Assembly: GCF_014764305.1 (NCBI RefSeq)
Contig: NZ_CP061703.1
Span: 757,501 to 821,500, forward strand
DNA: 64,000 nt
Reading direction: 5' to 3'
Source: Mesoflavibacter profundi
Lineage (GTDB): Bacteria > Bacteroidota > Bacteroidia > Flavobacteriales > Flavobacteriaceae
Below the pieces are notes generated by a model that saw only the letters and a program-made list of their open reading frames with translations, made no database searches and was not told the DNA's origin. The position numbers were made by a program, and so were the translations under genes. This document shows, in pieces, positions 25,830 through 34,764 of the stretch. Within the stretch, counting starts at the first letter, position 1. The number at the start of each line of letters is the position of its first letter.

Positions 25830-27854
25830 GTGAAGCTTCTAAATTTCAGCATAATACGATTAAGCATTGCATTAATTGCAGGAATTATTCTATCTAAATT
25901 TTTACATCTTACAATACTTCAATCTTGCTGTTTATTTCTATTTAGTTTTGCATTACTTACTGTAACGTATTTCATTTTTAAAACTAAATTCAGAAATACA
26001 TTTTGGTTTGATTTTGCTACGTACTTAACCACAATTTGTTTAGGAATTTTCACATTTACTGCACAGAATAACAGTTTAAAATCTAGTGATTTTTCTAAAA
26101 AATTAAGACCAAACGCTTCCAACACTGTTACTTTTAAAATTAATACCTATTTAAAACCTAACGCGTTTAACGAAAGGTATTACGTAGATATTTTAAGCAT
26201 TGATAATAATAGTACAACAGGAAAAGCATTACTTAATATTAAGTTAGATTCTGTTCTTAACCCATTTTCTATTGACCATATTTACTTAACAAAAACTAAC
26301 CTAGAAGAAATAAAAGCACCTTTAAATCCTGATCAATTTAGTTATAAAGACTACTTAAAAAATCAAAATGTTCACTATCAGTTTTATGTCTCTAAATCAC
26401 ATATTATTCAATTAGAAACTAAAACGTATACTTTAAAAGGTATAGCTTTTAATTTTAGACATTTAATTAATAGGAAACTTAAAGAATATAATTTTTCTAA
26501 AGACGAATTATCTATTATTAACGCCTTACTTCTTGGTCAAAGACAATATATTACAAAAGACGTTTACGATAATTACACAAATGCAGGCGCGATACACATA
26601 TTAGCGGTTTCTGGTTTACATGTTGGTATTATTCTACTAATTCTAAACCTCTTATTAAAACCTTTAGAGCGTTTTAAACATGGTTTATATCTTAAAACAG
26701 CTTTAATATTTATTCTGCTTTGGTTATATGCTTTAATTGCTGGCGGATCTGCCTCTATTATTAGAGCAACAACCATGTTTAGTATTGTAGCTATTGGATT
26801 AAACTTAAAACGAAGTACAAATATTTACAACACTTTAGGAATTTCTATATTTATACTTCTACTATTTAAACCTAACTTTCTTTTTGACGTAGGATTTCAG
26901 CTTAGTTACGCCGCAGTATTTTCTATTGTTAGTATACAACCTTTAATTGAACCGCTTTTATCATTTAAATATAAACTACTAGATATATTATGGAAAACAC
27001 TAACCGTTACTGTATCTGCACAATTTGGAATAATCCCAATTAGTTTATACTACTTCCATCAATTTCCAAGTTTATTTTGGTTATCAAACCTAGTTGTAAT
27101 TCCGCTTTTAGGCATAATTTTAGGTTTAGGTATTTTAATAATTTTTCTAGCATTAATTAACATCTTACCTCATTTTTTAGCTGAAATTTATGGTTCTATT
27201 ATACATTTAATGAACTTATTTTTTAAGTGGATTTCTAGCCAAGAACAATTTCTTTTTCAAGATATTTCGTTTAATAGCTTTCAGGTGCTATTAAGTTACA
27301 TACTTCTTTTTTTCTGTTATAAACTTATCACCACTAAGCAATTGGTTTGGGTTATAGGAATTGGATTAATATGTATTGGATTTCAAATGAATTACATTAT
27401 TGATTATAGAGTTAAGCAGGATGATAAATTTTATGTGTTTCATAAAAATAAATTCACTTTAATTGGTGAAATTAATGGCGGAGATTTATCGGTTTATTCA
27501 AATTTAAAAGACGCAAAAACTAACATAATAATTAGAAGTTATAGTGTGAAAAATAATGTATCTATAAAAGCTTCTTATCCCTTACAATCTGTTTATAGTA
27601 TTAAAGATCAAACCTTACTTTTAATTGATAGTTTAGGCGTTTATAATGTAAAAGAATTAAAGCCTGATATTGTCTTATTAACACAATCACCAAAAGTAAA
27701 TTTGAAAAGATTAATAGACAGTATAAAACCAAAACTTATTATTGCTGATGGTAGTAATTATAAATCTTATTTAAAGAGATGGGAAACTACTTGTGAGATA
27801 AAAAAAATCCCATTTTATCGAACCGATAAAATGGGAGCATATCTATTTAACTAA
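25830..27854 (+). CDS. comEC: ComEC/Rec2-family competence protein
   Basis: 674 residues from a GTG at 25830 (no nearer ATG). N-terminal helices, a DUF4131-type soluble region (residues about 110-200), and the Competence core with about eight helices containing HILAVSGLHVGIILLI and ASIIRATTMFSIV. The C-terminal part is short and lacks the HxHxDH zinc motif of full metallo-beta-lactamase domains, as is usual in Bacteroidota. Predicted inner-membrane channel for single-stranded DNA uptake. The last codons contain the terminator of the convergent thioredoxin-like gene on the other strand. Confidence 0.9.
   Translation: MKLLNFSIIRLSIALIAGIILSKFLHLTILQSCCLFLFSFALLTVTYFIFKTKFRNTFWFDFATYLTTICLGIFTFTAQNNSLKSSDFSKKLRPNASNTVTFKINTYLKPNAFNERYYVDILSIDNNSTTGKALLNIKLDSVLNPFSIDHIYLTKTNLEEIKAPLNPDQFSYKDYLKNQNVHYQFYVSKSHIIQLETKTYTLKGIAFNFRHLINRKLKEYNFSKDELSIINALLLGQRQYITKDVYDNYTNAGAIHILAVSGLHVGIILLILNLLLKPLERFKHGLYLKTALIFILLWLYALIAGGSASIIRATTMFSIVAIGLNLKRSTNIYNTLGISIFILLLFKPNFLFDVGFQLSYAAVFSIVSIQPLIEPLLSFKYKLLDILWKTLTVTVSAQFGIIPISLYYFHQFPSLFWLSNLVVIPLLGIILGLGILIIFLALINILPHFLAEIYGSIIHLMNLFFKWISSQEQFLFQDISFNSFQVLLSYILLFFCYKLITTKQLVWVIGIGLICIGFQMNYIIDYRVKQDDKFYVFHKNKFTLIGEINGGDLSVYSNLKDAKTNIIIRSYSVKNNVSIKASYPLQSVYSIKDQTLLLIDSLGVYNVKELKPDIVLLTQSPKVNLKRLIDSIKPKLIIADGSNYKSYLKRWETTCEIKKIPFYRTDKMGAYLFN
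27800..27836 (-). terminator. Terminator of the thioredoxin-like gene, embedded in comEC coding sequence
   Basis: Perfect 13-bp stem TCCCATTTTATCG (27808-27820) / CGATAAAATGGGA (27824-27836) with a 3-base loop. The T-run follows only on the minus strand (A-run at 27800-27807 of the + strand), so it terminates the leftward gene ending at 27862. It lies wholly inside the 3' end of comEC. Confidence 0.82.
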
Positions 27855-27861
27855 TTGGATT

Positions 27862-28401
27862 TTAATTGAATTCTGCTTTGAAATTTTTAGCATAAGTATC
27901 AAAATCTTCTTGAGTTTTCATATCTAAATGATCGTTTTGCGCAAATAACTTTAAATACATTTCTAATCCTTTTGCGTCTTTATAACCTACTATTGGCGCT
28001 AATAAATTAGCGTCTTCATCTAGAAAAACTAATGTAGGAAATGCTCTAATACCTAAAGCATTTGATAATTGATGATTTGAATTTCTAGTTTTTGCTTTTG
28101 CAGGATTATATCCAGGATTAGTATAAGTTTTCCCTTTATAAGTTACCTCTTCATCTCCTTGCGCGTTAAACTTTACAGCGTAGTAATTTTTATTAATATA
28201 ATCAACAACATCTTTATTTTTAAAGGTGTTACGATCTAACATTTTACATGGTCCACACCAAACCGTATAAGCGTCAATAAAAATCTTTTTTGGTGTTGTT
28301 TTTTGTAATTCTAAAGCTTTATCTAAAGATATCCAGTTTATTTCTTGAGCTATCCCATTATAGCTAAGAATAAAAATTAAAACGGTAAGTATATTTTTCA
28401 T
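27862..28401 (-). CDS. Secreted thioredoxin-like protein
   Basis: 179 residues. Cleavable signal (start MKNILTVLIFILS, cleavage near IAQ). Thioredoxin fold with active site DAYTVWCGPCKMLDRNTF at about residues 43-60 and the cis-Pro segment IRAFPTLVFLDED. Resembles the thiol:disulfide interchange/DUF255-like thioredoxins of the flavobacterial periplasm. Single gene between comEC and the peptide transporter; its terminator is inside comEC. Precise client unknown. Confidence 0.88.
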   Translation of the reverse strand: MKNILTVLIFILSYNGIAQEINWISLDKALELQKTTPKKIFIDAYTVWCGPCKMLDRNTFKNKDVVDYINKNYYAVKFNAQGDEEVTYKGKTYTNPGYNPAKAKTRNSNHQLSNALGIRAFPTLVFLDEDANLLAPIVGYKDAKGLEMYLKLFAQNDHLDMKTQEDFDTYAKNFKAEFN

Positions 28402-28454
28402 TTAATAAAAATTTATAATTCTAGTCGCAAAAGACATACCAAATTTACAAAAAA

Positions 28455-28490
28455 TAAAAGCGCCTCTAAATTGAGACGCTTTTATTTTAT
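28455..28490 (-). terminator. Rho-independent terminator of the peptide transporter gene
   Basis: On the minus strand AAAAGCGUCUC / GAGGCGCUUUU forms an 11-bp stem (one U-G pair) with a 6-base loop and ends in a U-rich run. The mismatch exists only on the + strand, which shows the direction. It lies 17 bases after the transporter stop. Confidence 0.82.
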
Positions 28491-28506
28491 AATAATATGC
28501 GATTAG

Positions 28507-30102
28507 TTATTTAACTCCGTGCATTTTTTTAATTAATGTAGAATTTAGTAACATCATTATTATTCCAGCTAAAATTGGAATTGCTGTAAAAATTAAGAAA
28601 AAGTTTGACATCCCATATTCTTCTACAATTGGATCTAAATAACTAGCTGTCCAACCAGCGGTTAAATTAGCAATAAAATTAGCAACAAACCAAATACCAA
28701 ACATCATTCCAACCAGTTTTAAAGGTGCTAACTTACTTACATAAGATAATCCCACTGGAGAAACGCATAACTCTCCTAATGTATGAAATAAATAAGCTAA
28801 TATTAAGAAAACCATACTAACTGATGCTGTCTTAGCTCCTAACGGAATTCCTGTCGATCCGTAAGCAAGAATTCCAAATCCTATACCTAATAATATTAAA
28901 CCTATAGCAAACTTTATTGGTCCAGAAGGATTGTATTTACTTTCCCAAATTTTAGAAAATAATGGAGCAAATGCAATTATAAAAAAGGAATTTAAAATCC
29001 CATACCAAGAAGCAGGAACTTCTGGAGCAGGATCATTAAATTGCTTGTAAAGCATATAAATTACAATAATCCAAATAATTAAAAAACTAAACGCTAAAAG
29101 TATATTAGAAAGAGAATATTTACCAAATGTTTGCTTAAATAGCATAGATAAAACATAAGTAATAATTAGCATTGGGCCAACAGTTAAAATAGTATTGATA
29201 ATTTTAAATGTTAACGCTCCACTACCTTCAAGTGATCTATCTGTATAGTCATTAGCAAAAATTGTCATAGAACTACCTGCTTGTTCAAATGCCCACCAAA
29301 AAAATATAGTAAAGAATGCAAATACACCAATTACAATTAATCTGTCTTTAACAACTTTAGAGTTATTAGCATCTTCAACTACTTCTTCGATATCATCACC
29401 AATTTTTTCTATGCTGTTTTCTACAGTATCATCAAGGTCTCCTACTTTATTTGGTGCCAAACCTATCTTACCAAATATTTTTTGAGCATAATAAAATTGT
29501 AACATACCAAAAAACATGAAAATACCAGCAAGTCCAAAACCATAATGCCAGCCCCAATCAGGAGATTCTCCTATATATCCACAAAGTAAAATCCCTAAAA
29601 ACGCACCTGCATTTATACCCATATAAAATATAGTATATCCAGCATCTTTCTCTTTCCCTTGTGATTTATACAACTGTCCAACAATAGAAGAAATATTTGG
29701 TTTAAACATTCCATTACCAATTATTAATAAAAATAAACCTAGATAAAAAAACGAACTAGTAAATCCTTCTAATGCCATACTAGCATGTCCTAAAGTCATT
29801 AAAAAGGCTCCTATAACAATTGCATTTCTGTAACCAGTAAACTTATCTGCAATATAGCCACCAATAATTGGAGTAATATAAACTAAACCAGTATACCAAC
29901 CATATAATAGAGTTGCATCTGCTCTTTCCCAGCCCCATCCGCCATCAGATAAAGCGGAAATTAAAAATAATACTAAAAGCGCACGCATACCGTAATAAGA
30001 AAAGCGTTCCCACATTTCTGTAAAAAACAGCACAAATAATCCTGACGGATGACCTAATACGGTCTTTTGATTGGTTTCTGAACCTCCAAATTTAAATTCC
30101 AT
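28507..30102 (-). CDS. POT-family peptide MFS transporter
   Basis: 531 residues with about 14 membrane helices. Proton-dependent di/tripeptide importer signatures: EMWERFSYYGMRALLVLFL (ExxERFxYYG motif), GGYIADKFTGYRN, and FYMGINAGAFLG (PTR2 signature). The LGELCVSPVGLS motif in the C-terminal half is also typical. It lies 21 bases after the dipeptidyl peptidase gene in the same direction, so release and uptake of dipeptides are probably coordinated. Confidence 0.94.
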   Translation of the reverse strand: MEFKFGGSETNQKTVLGHPSGLFVLFFTEMWERFSYYGMRALLVLFLISALSDGGWGWERADATLLYGWYTGLVYITPIIGGYIADKFTGYRNAIVIGAFLMTLGHASMALEGFTSSFFYLGLFLLIIGNGMFKPNISSIVGQLYKSQGKEKDAGYTIFYMGINAGAFLGILLCGYIGESPDWGWHYGFGLAGIFMFFGMLQFYYAQKIFGKIGLAPNKVGDLDDTVENSIEKIGDDIEEVVEDANNSKVVKDRLIVIGVFAFFTIFFWWAFEQAGSSMTIFANDYTDRSLEGSGALTFKIINTILTVGPMLIITYVLSMLFKQTFGKYSLSNILLAFSFLIIWIIVIYMLYKQFNDPAPEVPASWYGILNSFFIIAFAPLFSKIWESKYNPSGPIKFAIGLILLGIGFGILAYGSTGIPLGAKTASVSMVFLILAYLFHTLGELCVSPVGLSYVSKLAPLKLVGMMFGIWFVANFIANLTAGWTASYLDPIVEEYGMSNFFLIFTAIPILAGIIMMLLNSTLIKKMHGVK

Positions 30103-30123
30103 AATATATAATTTAGTTAGTTT

Positions 30124-32310
30124 TTATAGTTTATCGCCTAATGTACGATTTATAAAATTAGTCATTTTTGTATATAAATGAAGTCTTGTGTTACCTCCAT
30201 AAATACCGTGATTTTTATCTGGATAAATCATCCATTCAAATTGCTTGTTTGCTTGTACTAAAGCTTCTACCATTCTCATTGTATTTTGTACATGCACATT
30301 GTCATCTCCTGTACCATGGATTAACAAATAATCTCCTTTTAATTTTTCTACATGATTAATTGGCGAATTATCATCATATCCTGTTGGGTTTTCTTGAGGT
30401 GTTGTCATGTAACGCTCTGTATAAATAGAATCGTAAAATCTCCAACTTGTAACTGGCGCTACTGCTATTGCCATTTTAAACACATCGTTACCTTTTAACA
30501 ATGCATTACTTGACATAAATCCGCCATAAGACCAACCCCAAATTCCTATTCTAGATGCATCTATGTAGTTTCTTTGTCCTAGTAATTTTGCAGCTTCTAT
30601 TTGATCTTCAACTTCATATTTTCCTAATTCTTTTTGAGTAACTTTTTTAAAGTCAGCACCTTTTAATCCTGTTCCTCTTCCGTCTACACAAGCAACTATA
30701 TATCCTTGCTGTGCTAACATTTGATACCAATAATCGTTTGCACTATTCCAACGATTAGCAACTTGTTGAGATCCTGGTCCAGAATATTGGAACATAAATA
30801 GTGGATAAGTTTTAGAACTATCAAAATTTGCTGGTTTGATCATCCACATATTTAAATCGTTACCATTTACATTAATAGTAGAAAATTCTTTTTTTGAAAT
30901 TTGATAATCTTTAAGTTGCTCTTTTAAATCCTTATTATCTTTAATAACCTTTAAAGTTTCTCCTTTTTTAGATTCATTTAAAGTATAAAGATATGGTGTG
31001 TCAGAGCTTGAATAAGTATTTATAAAAAAGGTGAAATCTGCACTAAAATCTGCATTGTTTGTTCCTGTTTTATCTGTTAATCTTTGCTTTTTAGTTCCGT
31101 TTAATTTTATAGCATAAACATCTCGGTTAATACTTCCGTTTTCTACAGATTGGTAAAAAATTCTATCGGTTTTTTCATCGTAACCATAGTAGCTAGTTAC
31201 TTCCCAATTTCCTTTAGTAACTTGATTAATTAACTTTCCGTTTTTGTCGTAGTGATAAATGTGGTTATAACCATCTTTTTCGCTAGTCCAAATAAAACTA
31301 TCATCGTCTAAAAAGGTAAGATCAAAAGTAACATCTATGTAAGCTTTATCATTTTCTGCAACAACAATATTTGCTTCTTTTGTGCTAGCATTTACAAACC
31401 AAAGATCTAATTGGTTTTGATGACGATTCATAAATTGAGCACTTAGAACATCTGGATCATTGGTCCATTTAATTCTTGGAATATAAAAATCTTCATAGTT
31501 TTTAGACACTTTTACAACTTCTGCAGAATTTGTTTTTAAATCGTAAATGTGTAATGATACTTTAGAGTTTTTCTCACCTGCTTTTGGGTATTTAAAAACT
31601 GTTTGTGTTTGATATAAATCTTGACCATAAACATCCATAGAAAATTCTGGAACATCCGTCTCATCAAATTTAATAAATGCAATTTTGTTGCTATCTGCAT
31701 TCCAATCAAAAGCACGAACAAAACTAAACTCTTCTTCGTATACCCAATCTGTAATTCCGTTTATAATTTTATTTTTAACACCATCTGTTGTAATCTGGCT
31801 AATTTTTCCAGAGTTTAAATCTTTTACAAATAGATTATTATTTAATCCAAATGCTATTTTGGTTCCATCTGGAGAAAATGTTGGTTCTTGAATTTTATCT
31901 TCTGTCACTAAAGTTGTTTCTCCTGTTTTTGTATTAAACACATAGTATTTTCCTAAAGAAGATCTTCTAAAAATAGCTTCTTCTTCTGTAGCTAATAAAA
32001 CTTGAGATTCGTCCTTACTAAACGTGTAATCTGTAAAATAGGGAATTTGTTCTATATCTGCCGAGCTAACTAAAGTTTTTGTTTTCTCTAATGTTTTATA
32101 ATCAAATATATCTATGGTAGTTGCGCGGTTTGCTCTGTCAAAATTTAATACAGAATATTGTTTACCGTTGTTTAAAGAGTGTAATGCTTGTAACCCATCG
32201 GTTCTAAAAGTTCCGTTCCAAATTTCTTCTAATGTAATTTGCTTGTTTTGAGCGGTTAAAGTTGAAGTTATTAAAACCGTAAATAGGGATAAAATTCTAA
32301 GTAATTTCAT
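30124..32310 (-). CDS. S9 family dipeptidyl peptidase IV-like protease
   Basis: 728 residues. Signal peptide (start MKLLRILSLFTVL, cleavage near LTAQ). N-terminal beta-propeller (DPPIV_N, about 100-450) with the double Glu motif YEEEFSF, then the S9 hydrolase domain with GWSYGGFMS (catalytic Ser), GTGDDNVHVQ (Asp) and DKNHGIYGG (His). Removes dipeptides, preferably X-Pro, from peptide N-termini in the periplasm or outside. First gene of the pair with the POT transporter. Confidence 0.94.
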   Translation of the reverse strand: MKLLRILSLFTVLITSTLTAQNKQITLEEIWNGTFRTDGLQALHSLNNGKQYSVLNFDRANRATTIDIFDYKTLEKTKTLVSSADIEQIPYFTDYTFSKDESQVLLATEEEAIFRRSSLGKYYVFNTKTGETTLVTEDKIQEPTFSPDGTKIAFGLNNNLFVKDLNSGKISQITTDGVKNKIINGITDWVYEEEFSFVRAFDWNADSNKIAFIKFDETDVPEFSMDVYGQDLYQTQTVFKYPKAGEKNSKVSLHIYDLKTNSAEVVKVSKNYEDFYIPRIKWTNDPDVLSAQFMNRHQNQLDLWFVNASTKEANIVVAENDKAYIDVTFDLTFLDDDSFIWTSEKDGYNHIYHYDKNGKLINQVTKGNWEVTSYYGYDEKTDRIFYQSVENGSINRDVYAIKLNGTKKQRLTDKTGTNNADFSADFTFFINTYSSSDTPYLYTLNESKKGETLKVIKDNKDLKEQLKDYQISKKEFSTINVNGNDLNMWMIKPANFDSSKTYPLFMFQYSGPGSQQVANRWNSANDYWYQMLAQQGYIVACVDGRGTGLKGADFKKVTQKELGKYEVEDQIEAAKLLGQRNYIDASRIGIWGWSYGGFMSSNALLKGNDVFKMAIAVAPVTSWRFYDSIYTERYMTTPQENPTGYDDNSPINHVEKLKGDYLLIHGTGDDNVHVQNTMRMVEALVQANKQFEWMIYPDKNHGIYGGNTRLHLYTKMTNFINRTLGDKL

Positions 32311-32430
32311 TTAAAATTAAATATTTAATAATAGGATGTCAAGTTTACTAAAAAATAGCCAAAAAACCGTAAATATTAACAGTTAAATAGGCATAATTTA
32401 AAATAGCTAATAAATTTAAAAGCTTAATCT

Positions 32431-32438
32431 TATCTTTG
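32431..32438 (+). promoter_or_regulatory. -7 box of the HMG-CoA reductase operon
   Basis: TATCTTTG fits TAnnTTTG exactly and lies 22 bases before the ATG. It is the same octamer as before mvaD. A TTTG -33 box is not evident. Confidence 0.5.
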
Positions 32439-32460
32439 CAGTTCTTAAAATAAGTTATAG

Positions 32461-33759
32461 ATGGCAACAATTGTTTCTGGATTTTCAAAATTATCTAAAG
32501 AACAAAAGGTAGATTGGTTAGTAAACAATCATTTTTCTAATGCAACAAACGCAAAACAAACTCTAACTCAGTATTGGAATGAAGATGAAAAACTTCAGCA
32601 ATTACACGACGAGTTTATAGAAAATACAATCACTAATTATTATTTACCATTTGGCGTTGCTCCAAACTTTGTTATAAACGACAAAGTTTACACAATTCCT
32701 ATGACTATTGAAGAAAGCTCGGTAGTAGCTGCTGCTAGTAAAGCTGCCAAGTTCTGGCAATCTCGTGGTGGATTTAAAACCCAAGTTATTAGTACTACAA
32801 AAATTGGTCAAGTACATTTTATGTTTGAAGGCGAAAAAGACCAGCTTTTTTCTTTTTTTGATCACATAAAACCTAAGCTAATCCAAGACGCTAAACCAAT
32901 AACTAAAAACATGGAAAAGCGTGGCGGAGGAATTTTAGACATTAAATTAATAGACAAAACAGTAGATTTAGATCATTACTACCAATTGCACGCTACTTTT
33001 GAAACTTTAGACGCAATGGGAGCAAATTTTATAAATTCTTGTTTAGAACAATTTGCAAAAACTTTTAAAGCTGAAGCTGAAAAGCAACAATTAGTACCTG
33101 TTGAAATTATTATGAGCATACTGTCTAACTACGTTCCAGAATGTTTAGTTAGAGCCGAAGTAAGCTGTAAAGTTGAAGAATTAGCCGAAAAAGATATTAA
33201 CCCAAATACGTTTGCCGAAAAGTTTGTACAAGCCGTAAAAATTGCCGAAATCGAACCTTACAGAGCTGTCACACACAACAAAGGTGTGATGAACGGTATA
33301 GATGCAGTAATTTTAGCTACTGGTAACGATTTTAGAGCTGTAGAAGCTGGTGTGCATGCATATGCATCAAAAGATGGTAAATACTCTAGTTTAACACATG
33401 CTAAAATAGAAAATGGAATATTTAGCTTTTGGATTGAAATTCCTTTAGCTTTAGGAACTGTTGGTGGATTAACAAGTTTACATCCTTTAGTAAAATTGGC
33501 ACTTAAACAATTGGATAATCCTACTGCAAAAGAACTTATGCAAATTGTTGCTGTTGCTGGATTAGCTCAAAACTTTGCTGCGTTAAGAAGTTTAACAACT
33601 ACAGGTATACAAGAAGGACACATGAAAATGCATTTAATGAATATCTTAAATCAATATGAAGCGACTACAAAAGAAAAAGAAATTATAATTAATCACTTTA
33701 AACAAAACACCGTTTCGCACAGTGCAGTTGTAGAACAAATAGAAAAACTAAGAGCATAA
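32461..33759 (+). CDS. Hydroxymethylglutaryl-CoA reductase, class II (degradative-type sequence)
   Basis: 432 residues. Class II features: N-terminal FSKLSKEQKVDWL, PFGVAPNFVINDKVYTIPMTIEESSVVAAAS with the catalytic Glu, the nucleotide-binding DAMGANFIN, NYVPECLVRAEVSC and GNDFRAVEAGVHAYAS. In Flavobacteriaceae this class makes mevalonate from HMG-CoA, although its founding members act in degradation. The next gene, a GYDIA GHMP kinase, begins at the base after the stop codon, indicating translational coupling. Downstream enzymes are encoded at 4367-6403. Confidence 0.94.
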   Translation: MATIVSGFSKLSKEQKVDWLVNNHFSNATNAKQTLTQYWNEDEKLQQLHDEFIENTITNYYLPFGVAPNFVINDKVYTIPMTIEESSVVAAASKAAKFWQSRGGFKTQVISTTKIGQVHFMFEGEKDQLFSFFDHIKPKLIQDAKPITKNMEKRGGGILDIKLIDKTVDLDHYYQLHATFETLDAMGANFINSCLEQFAKTFKAEAEKQQLVPVEIIMSILSNYVPECLVRAEVSCKVEELAEKDINPNTFAEKFVQAVKIAEIEPYRAVTHNKGVMNGIDAVILATGNDFRAVEAGVHAYASKDGKYSSLTHAKIENGIFSFWIEIPLALGTVGGLTSLHPLVKLALKQLDNPTAKELMQIVAVAGLAQNFAALRSLTTTGIQEGHMKMHLMNILNQYEATTKEKEIIINHFKQNTVSHSAVVEQIEKLRA

Positions 33760-34668
33760 ATGCAAAATTATAATAGTCATGGTAAACTATTGCTAACAGC
33801 AGAATACGTTGTCTTAGATGGCGCAAAAGCGCTAGCTATTCCTACCACTTTTGGTCAATCACTTAAAGTGGAAAAAACAGAACGTAATAGTATTATCTGG
33901 GAAAGCTTTGACCATGACAACAAATCCTGGTTTAATGCTACTTTTTTTGTTGATAATGAAAGTTTTTTAGTTGAAAAAACTTCAAATCCAGAAGTATCTG
34001 ATAGATTGCTACAAATTTTTGAAGCTGTAAAACAACTGAATCCTTCATTTTTAAAAACTACAGGTTATACAATTTCTACAAGACTAGAATTCCCTAAAAA
34101 TTGGGGCTTAGGCACATCTTCTACTTTAATAAATAATATTGCGAATTGGGCAAAAGTAGATGCTTACAAATTATTAGAATTAACTTTTGGCGGAAGTGGT
34201 TACGATATTGCCTGCGCACAACATGATAATCCATTAACCTACCAATTAACTGATAAACAAAGACTTATTAAAACCGTAAACTTTAATCCAAGTTTTAAAG
34301 ACAACTTATATTTTGTTTATTTAAATAAGAAACAAAATAGCCGAGATGGTATTGCGCATTACAAAGCTAATAGAACGAATTTAGACGAAACTATAATCGG
34401 TATTAATCATATTACCAATCAAATTATTAATTGTGAAACTTTAGACAATTTTGAATCACTACTAACAGCACATGAGCAATTAATAGCTAAAGTCACTAAC
34501 CAAACTCCAAAAAAAGACCAATTTTTTAAAGACTTTAAAGGTAGCATCAAAAGTCTTGGCGCTTGGGGCGGAGATTTTATATTAGTTGCATCAAAGTCAA
34601 ATCCTACAGATTATTTTAACAGTAAAGGGTTAAGTACTATCATAGCTTATAAGGATATGATTATATAA
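33760..34668 (+). CDS. GYDIA-family GHMP kinase (candidate phosphomevalonate kinase)
   Basis: 302 residues. N-terminal HGKLLLTAEYVVLDGAKALAIPT, an ATP loop NWGLGTSSTLINNIA and the family-naming GGSGYDIACAQ; C-terminal SLGAWGGDFILV. The family is confined to Bacteroidota-type bacteria and is found beside HMG-CoA reductase. The pathway needs a phosphomevalonate kinase and no other candidate lies in the window, so that role is a reasonable inference, but a mevalonate kinase role cannot be ruled out. Coupled to the reductase gene (TAAATG junction). Confidence 0.85.
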   Translation: MQNYNSHGKLLLTAEYVVLDGAKALAIPTTFGQSLKVEKTERNSIIWESFDHDNKSWFNATFFVDNESFLVEKTSNPEVSDRLLQIFEAVKQLNPSFLKTTGYTISTRLEFPKNWGLGTSSTLINNIANWAKVDAYKLLELTFGGSGYDIACAQHDNPLTYQLTDKQRLIKTVNFNPSFKDNLYFVYLNKKQNSRDGIAHYKANRTNLDETIIGINHITNQIINCETLDNFESLLTAHEQLIAKVTNQTPKKDQFFKDFKGSIKSLGAWGGDFILVASKSNPTDYFNSKGLSTIIAYKDMII

Positions 34669-34710
34669 ACAATTCTCCTTATTATAAATTTTCTATAACC
34701 TTTATAAAAT

Positions 34711-34744
34711 AAAAAAAGCCTCTTGTTTTTCAAGAGGCTTTTTT
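34711..34744. terminator. Bidirectional rho-independent terminator
   Basis: Stem AAAAAAGCCTCTTG (34712-34725) / CAAGAGGCTTTTTT (34731-34744) with a T5 loop between the convergent GYDIA kinase and PpiD genes; A- and T-runs on both sides serve both strands. Confidence 0.92.
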
Positions 34745-34764
34745 ATTTTATTATTTAAAGATAA

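Noticed and set aside
28507-32310. Peptidase-transporter pair as a novel system
   Set aside because: Dipeptidyl peptidase with a POT transporter is an ordinary peptide-utilisation pair in this phylum.
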